DNA of 64,000 bases from Rhabditoides inermis (Eukaryota; Nematoda; Chromadorea; Rhabditida; Rhabditidae), in assembly GCA_963966185.1 (NCBI GenBank), contig CAWZYM010000309.1:1-64000 (forward strand), given 5' to 3'. Made by a program: the position numbers and the translations under genes. This document shows, piece by piece, positions 58,901 to 64,000 of the stretch. The notes under the pieces are model-generated. The model worked only from the letters and a program-made list of their open reading frames with translations, made no database searches and had not been told where the DNA came from. Positions within the stretch are counted from its first letter, which is position 1, and each line of letters opens with the position of its first letter.

Positions 58901-61900
58901 GAGATACGGTAGCTGGAATCAGACTCCATTCAATCTACCCTACTTATCTTTCCACTCCACTCCTATCTCCATATCCCCTCCCTCTCCCCTACCGACCTGT
59001 TGTTGGTTGACTTGCTGCTGGGCATTCGATGGAGCGAGTTGAGCAGGTCGTTCATGATGCCCACCCGGATCGGCTCGTCGCCGCGAGAGAACACGTTGGT
59101 GAGCAGGTGCATCGCCTGCACATGCACATTCCTCTCCCACCCCCCTCTCTCTCTCCCTCTTCCCTACCTGCAACTGCATCTCCCCGACATTGTTGACGAA
59201 GAACGCGCTGGCTGCCATGGTGGACAGCTGATGAATCGTCGTCTCCGACAGACTCTGCACACGCACCTACAACACACCACATGTACGCCACGCATTTCAA
59301 GCATAGCAAAGGCGACCCAACAGTCTTACAATGGTATGAACATGAATGCAATCAGAGTATCGCCGCAAAATATTACAACAAACCATTTGAAAACAGTCAA
59401 CTTACGAGTTCGGCAAAGCACTTGACGAGTTCGGTCATGCGGGTGTATAGCCGCTGGACGAGGGGCGAGCGGTTGTGGCCGGCAACCTTCCGGCGACGCT
59501 TGTCCTCCACTGAAACAACACTCGAATACTAGTGCAAACACGTTTCATGCAAACATCTAATGTCAGACGGCTACAAACATTTAATAGTACTACATATCCT
59601 TCCACCACACTCACCCTTGTTCTTGTTGCTGGCCCGGAAGTAGAGGTCGCTGGCGGGGTAGATAATGTAGTTGAGGAACTGCTTGCACAGCAGCACACTG
59701 CGCTCAATCGTCTCCTCGATCAACACCTAGAGACAATCGGGATCAGTATAGTCGAGTACTTAGAAGAATTGAATTCAAAATTCAAAATCATACATTTAAA
59801 TACACCCAGAAACAAAGAATTGACAGTGCAGCGTACCTGCTTGGGCACCTTGTGGCTGGTCATGATGATGAGGGCTGTGCAGGCCGCGTCGGCGGCCCGC
59901 AGCAGCCGCTCCTCCAGCAAGTCACGGAACACCGCCTCCTCGTCGTCGGCTGGCTCCTACACGAGACATCGTAACACAACACAGGATGGGCTCCACTCAC
60001 ATCCTCCCAGATGGGAACCATGGGTGCTCTCCCCTCCTTCTGCAAGGCGTCTCGGATGCTCCTCTCCACCACAGTCAACAGCTTGATCAGACGCTCCGGA
60101 GACTCCTGCAGTGGACATGACCACACCTGTCACCTCTCTCGACAGCTGCATACCTTGTTGATCTTCTTCCAGAACTTGAGCTTCTGTGCCTCGCTGCGCA
60201 GCGACTCCAGAGTCTGTCGGTCGATCATCATCTCGGGGGACAGCTCCTGCTCCTCTTCTAACAACACATACACCAATGAACAATATCATTTCCATTTCAC
60301 TCACCCGAATTCACGTCCAGGTCCTCGACGTTGTCGAATACCTGCTCGATGAGCTGTGTGAAGCGCTCGAATGACTGGTTCTCGGCCATGATCTGCAACG
60401 AGTGCATGAGTGAAGAACAGGGTGTTCTCACGTCGTTGTTCCAGTCGTCGTCGTCTCCGCCCTTCCTGTGCCGGCGCATCTTCTCCATCCGCTGTCGCTG
60501 TCTCTCCTGCCACTCCCTCTCCCTCTCCGCGATCACTTCGTTCGGCGTCGGCGGCCGATCCGGCTCGTCCCGCGTCTTCTTCTTCGCACGCTTCTTCTCA
60601 AAGAACTTGCCTGAATAGGTACACAATTTTACAGACATGTGAAAACTGCTTCCTGTTTGCCAAAAATTAATGAAAAAATGAACATAAGATACGAAAAGGT
60701 ACAAATTACAACAATATTTCATAACCCGTACAAAATACGCGTCACCCACACCATACACCTAAGCCTTCTCCCAACAAGACAATAGTCAGATGATTCCCTA
60801 CTGTATCCAACACACCCATCCAGCCCCACTAACAACCCATAAATCATACGCTTCACTCTGACCAGATTACCTAGCCGAAAATTAAACACCAATCCCTGTT
60901 CGGAAAGCAATCACGTTTCAAATCCCAACGTACCCTGTTCAGCAGTCTCGTCTCCGCTGGCTCCACTCGTGCCTTCTAGAGGCTCGAACGCCGCGTCGCC
61001 GTCCGCCGCCTCGCCCTCCAACTCACGCTCCTGCATACGAGCAACCAACTCCAGGTCCTTCTGCAAAGGAGAACATGCACAAACGGATAACAGCAGCTAC
61101 TCACCTGTTCAGCCTGCTCCTCCTCCAGTGTCTTCGTCTTCCTCCGACACCGCCTGCCCTGGCTGGGATCAAAGTAGTCTGTCAGCGAGTCGTACAGAGA
61201 CTCCACCTACAACCATATCATGTAAGTTTAACAATATTTTCATAAAGTTGAGATGATTTCATCTGATAATTCTTCATAAATGTAGATCACTTACCACCAC
61301 ACCACACTTTTCGTATTCATACTTTCTCTTGTTGCCTCTTGCCTGTAATCGTATACACCCACTCGCTCTCCTCCACCCACCATGTCCCTCTTCCTCTTGT
61401 TGTTGCTGGCGCTGCTTCCACTCTGCTTCGGCTGCTTGCCCACTGACACCATCTGCTTGCGCAGATTCGTCTGGTCCCGAAGCTCCTCCGGCTTCACTGC
61501 CGCGTACTGGTGCGGGGACGCTGATGTCTCCGACTGCCCTCTAGCAGACGAGGTGGATGGAGCGAGGCGGTTCTGGAAAGACACGATATACAAGACCATT
61601 CCATGCACATCTCACCTCGTTGTCGATGGCTCCCTCGTTGAGCACCTCGTTCAGCAGCTGCGCGTCCTCCATCATTATGTGCTCCGGCTCCACGTCCAGC
61701 GCCTACAGTAGATGGCATGAGAATACTCATCGATTCATCCTACAATCTCCTATGCGCCTCGCTTGCACCTACCTTGTTGTCGTGATCGAGGAGTGCTCGA
61801 ATAAGTGGGGGCAGCTCGGCCACCGGAAGATCGTTCGTCTCTTCCGCCTCCGAACGCAGCTTTCTGAAATAAAAGTGAGTTAAATGAAAAAAATACATAA

Positions 61901-63734
61901 CTTACGAAACATCGCAACTCACATGTCATCGACATTGCATTCTGCCAGAGCGAGAGCGATCCTCCCCAGCAGATCCGTGTCGACTGTTCCACCCGCTCCG
62001 CCCCCGCCAGCCAGTAGCTGCTCCTTCTCCCCAGTGGGACACACAGAGGGAAGGGTGGACACTGCCATGTTCTCACACGGGAACGGGATCAGCGTCGTGA
62101 CTGAAAAGAAACAAATCAACAATAACAACAAGCCCTGTAGCTGTAGAAAGCCAGCAGCCCACTGACACTTGGTGATGGCGGCGCATGCGGTGAGAGTGAC
62201 TGGCTGTGGGATGGCGTCGACGCGGCGTCGCATGTCCGCCGCCTGCTCGGCCGCCTCACGCAACGCACGCTCCTAGAATCAAATCATACCATGTAGTCGA
62301 AATCAATGAGTTAATATCGAACACACATTATAAACTGGTAGATAGTTCGTGATACAAATATTCATTGAAACATATATTTATATGAAGCAAATCGTTATTT
62401 CCAACCGCGCACCTGCTCGGCCTGTATCTTGAGCAGCTTGGCCCTCTCCCTCGCCTCGTTCTCCTCCCGAATGCGCTGCTCCTCAGCCTGGCGGGTCGCC
62501 TCCTCCTACAAGTGAACCCATGCAGTTCATTTCACATTCACAATGCTGACGCTAACGAGTGATACCTGTAGTCTCATCTGCTCCCTCATCTGGGCCTCCA
62601 GCTGGGCGCGCATCGCCGCCTCCGCCTCCCTCCTCTTCTGCTCCTCCTCTCGACGACGCTGCTCCTCCTCAGCTTCCTATATGGTCAAATTCAAATCAAA
62701 TCAAATCAAAATCATTTATTCAGATTCGTCGTGAATATGGTATTTACTATAGTTTACGGCGCTGATCCTGCAATCGCCTTGCTCCACTCTTCGGGGTCTC
62801 CTCGTGCCAGTTGAATCAATGGTCAAATTCACTTAACACAAGAACGATGTGAACACTCACCCTAATCTTCTGCAGCCTCAGCTGCTCCTCGCGCATCTTC
62901 TTCTCCTTGAGAGCCTGCTGCTCCTCCAGCATTCGCTGCTGCTCTTCCAGCAAGCGTTGCTGAACGAGGAGGTTAGACATTGGAAAATCGATAAGGCTAT
63001 ACCTGCATCTGTTGTTGTTGGTTGTGCTGGGTGAAGCGTTGCTGGCCCAGACCAAGGCCTTGTTGTTGTTGATGTTGCTGGAGAAGCTGTTGCTGCTGCA
63101 GCATCTGCAGGTTCTGAAACGAATAAACTTGATATGTACTACACTAAATCCTCTTACAAAACAAGAAAAACTAGAAGAAAAACGTACCTGTTGCATCTGC
63201 TGCTGTTGTTGTTGCATCTGCATGATCGGTTGCTGCTGCACTTGCTGATGCTGAGCCTGCTGAAATGAAATGTTCCATTGAAAGGACATTAGTATAAAAT
63301 GTATGCCCTACAATCTACAAAATATAGTTGATACAAAGCTAAAGCAGTACTACCTGCTGAGCTTGTAGCTGCTGCAACTGCATTTGCTGTTGCATTTGCA
63401 TCTGAAGCTGCATCTGCTGGAACACATTCTGGTCTACGCCCAGCATCTGAAATATGCCAAGTTTATTACAATCAGAACATATTACAAACTGTTACACTTA
63501 CATACCTGTTGTTGCTGTTGCTGGTAGAATGGGTAGTTCTGCTGGAGGAGCATCTGCTGGTTGTATGCCTGCTGCATCTGCGACGCCTGGTGCGACGGGT
63601 TCGTCCCGTTCGCGTTGTTCTAAAACAACAACTACCAAATGGAATAGTTGTAACAAAGTAACAAAACCAGAAACAACATGTACAAACATGTTCAGCAACC
63701 AACAACCACTCACGTGCATTTGATGCGGATCCAT
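48329..63734 (-). CDS. scc-2: SCC-2 / Nipped-B (NIPBL) cohesin loading factor
   Basis: The chromatin-bound HEAT-repeat loader that, with MAU-2, loads cohesin onto DNA. About 60 exons, roughly 2,200 residues by hand count. The start ATG is at 63734 (MDPHQMH). A glutamine-rich N-terminus follows (FYQQQQQQ, MQLQMQMQQQMQLQQLQ), which fits a prion-like Q/N-rich protein. Then comes a charged coiled coil (EEQQRMLEEQQALKEKKMRE, EEQRRREEEQKRREAEAAMR), a basic region with KRKRDMV, and an HEAT solenoid. Diagnostic solenoid blocks include SLRTKALRCLTQIIEADAKV, VREATIELLGKYVVNCPDVI and AGMSVRKRVIRIMRELCDKY, then RVNDEDGVKKLIMETFTQLW. The C-terminal hook has LRANRQQRRSFLSAMLRLF and EQKVQEYSPSEAAKVYEKTV. 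A very acidic tail ends ...EDDNE-stop at 48329. The order matches animal NIPBL throughout. A 1,968 bp transposon lies in the intron at about 50118-52200, and eight predicted piRNA loci lie in other introns. Confidence 0.95.
48602..48802 (+). repeat. CT tract in a 3' SCC-2 intron
   Basis: A 200 nt pyrimidine tract of CTCTCTTTCTCTTCCTCCCT units between two short C-terminal exons of SCC-2. Confidence 0.9.
49671..49950 (+). repeat. Duplicated pyrimidine block in SCC-2 intron
   Basis: Three direct copies of a unit starting CTCTCTTCTCTTGATCTCCC at about 49680, 49795 and 49905 (period near 113-115 nt), separated by pure CT runs. Confidence 0.85.
50210..52177. mobile_element. 1,968 bp TTAA-flanked transposon in an SCC-2 intron
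   Basis: The left end reads AGGTAGTGTACCCTCTGAAT, and the reverse complement of the right end is identical for about 21 bp. TTAA flanks both sides (50206-50209, 52178-52181). Subterminal regions (about 50390-50540 and 51605-51785) are arrays of the palindrome-rich word CCCGCGGGA. The AT-rich centre-right and several exon-like blocks with GT/AG borders (50880-51014, 51061-51183, 51205-51303, 51350-51440) show peptides such as VPEGGGVQMFSADADHFAQI and HKSDCILLLAAHLSIGFKVK. No transposase motif is seen. This suggests a non-autonomous element that captured host gene fragments. Confidence 0.85.
54261..54281 (-). ncRNA. Predicted 21U-RNA locus 15 (SCC-2 intron)
   Basis: Minus-strand TATGTTTCA variant (54327-54319), 37 nt, then CAAT with first U at 54281. 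Confidence 0.55.
54652..54672 (+). ncRNA. Predicted 21U-RNA locus 16 (SCC-2 intron)
   Basis: Plus-strand TATGTTTCA (54604-54612), 39 nt, then CAAT with first U at 54652. Confidence 0.5.
55144..55164 (+). ncRNA. Predicted 21U-RNA locus 17 (SCC-2 intron)
   Basis: Plus-strand TACGTTTCA (55098-55106), 37 nt, then CAAT with first U at 55144. Confidence 0.6.
56616..56636 (+). ncRNA. Predicted 21U-RNA locus 18 (SCC-2 intron)
   Basis: Plus-strand TACGTTTCG (56569-56577), 38 nt, then TAAT with first U at 56616. The last motif base differs from the consensus. Confidence 0.5.
57800..57925 (+). repeat. CT/CCCT tract in SCC-2 intron
   Basis: Pyrimidine tract between the exons encoding LSTTEKHKKLEQAL and PDSIKEVDISE, abutting both. 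Confidence 0.85.
58092..58112 (+). ncRNA. Predicted 21U-RNA locus 19 (SCC-2 intron)
   Basis: Plus-strand TACGTTTCA (58046-58054), 37 nt, then TAAT with first U at 58092. Confidence 0.6.
58590..58610 (+). ncRNA. Predicted 21U-RNA locus 20 (SCC-2 intron)
   Basis: Plus-strand TATGTTTCA (58543-58551), 38 nt, then CAAT with first U at 58590. Confidence 0.55.
59585..59605 (+). ncRNA. Predicted 21U-RNA locus 21 (SCC-2 intron)
   Basis: Plus-strand CACGTTTCA (59539-59547), 37 nt, then TAAT with first U at 59585. Confidence 0.5.
62307..62327 (-). ncRNA. Predicted 21U-RNA locus 22 (SCC-2 intron)
   Basis: Minus-strand TATGTTTCA (62374-62366), 38 nt, then TAAT with first U at 62327. Opposite in direction to most of the other SCC-2 intron loci. 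Confidence 0.5.
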
Positions 63735-64000
63735 GTTGAACGTGGAGGGTGGCGACGAACAATAAAACTATATTCACACGATAGATTTAGCACATGATAG
63801 GTCGAGCCGGGTTGGTGAAAGAAGCGCTGTTCAACGTCAAAACGTGATCGAGCGGTCGGAGACCGACTTTGACCTGAAATAGATATATTAGACCATTGTT
63901 GATGAATGTTTTCCACGTGATAGTAATGCCCGATGATCACTGATGTTCAGAGATCACAGAAACTGATCACCAACAATATCACGGCGATTCACAGTTAATA

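Noticed and set aside
60914..60980. piRNA locus with CACGTTTCA and CGCT at 37 nt
   Set aside because: The predicted RNA falls in an SCC-2 coding exon (ASGDETAEQ region); the motif is non-consensus and chance cannot be excluded.

Overview
The window reads as a piece of a nematode nuclear genome, most likely clade V (rhabditid or diplogastrid type); I cannot assign a species. The reasons are a complete major sperm protein gene (a nematode-restricted family), TTTCAG acceptors placed a few bases before start codons (the signature of spliced-leader trans-splicing), short exons and introns with GTRAGT donors and TTTCAG acceptors, a patched-related (PTR) gene, serpentine chemoreceptor-like genes, and a recurring RTACGTTTCA motif with the geometry of nematode 21U-RNA (piRNA) promoters.

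Layout from left to right. 0-5 kb: a secreted saposin-like protein (+, 2298-4072). 5.5-7.9 kb: a complete six-exon GAPDH gene (+). 8.4-11.7 kb: a repeat island with a 1.8 kb TA-flanked inverted-terminal-repeat element carrying a 105 bp near-perfect foldback and a tRNA-like SINE fragment, then an RTE-type reverse transcriptase remnant. 12.0-19.5 kb: a multi-exon PTR/sterol-sensing-domain protein (-). 19.5-24.4 kb: intergenic, rich in CT/GA tracts. 24.4-28.4 kb: a hydroxylysine-kinase-like APH-fold kinase (-), with the MSP gene (+) nested in one intron and a 441 bp AACCGGTTAACCG-type MITE in another. 28.9-36.4 kb: two paralogous 7TM chemoreceptor-like genes (+), separated by a 354 bp TTAA-flanked MITE and a broken transthyretin-like gene. 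38.1-47.1 kb: a GT14 (Branch) glycosyltransferase (-) split by a 5.7 kb intron that holds a second, TATA-driven multi-exon transcription unit (+) of unresolved coding status. 48.3-63.7 kb: a very large SCC-2/Nipped-B cohesin loader gene (-), about 60 exons and about 2,200 residues by rough count, with a 1,968 bp TTAA-flanked transposon in one intron.

The most striking signal is not a protein gene. At least 22 sites in introns and intergenic DNA carry RTACGTTTCA or a one-base variant, followed 37-39 nt later by a T preceded by YRN, usually CAAT or TAAT. That is the layout of nematode type-I 21U-RNA genes: a Ruby-type upstream motif, then a first U at fixed distance. I interpret the window as part of a piRNA gene cluster threaded through the introns of housekeeping genes. 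Loci occur on both strands, independent of host gene direction. They cluster in the PTR and SCC-2 introns, and I found none in GAPDH, MSP or the chemoreceptors.

The protein genes do not form an operon or pathway. GAPDH and SCC-2 are housekeeping; MSP is expected in sperm; the chemoreceptors are expected in sensory neurons. All exon models come from reading splice sites and frames by eye; no search or RNA evidence was available.
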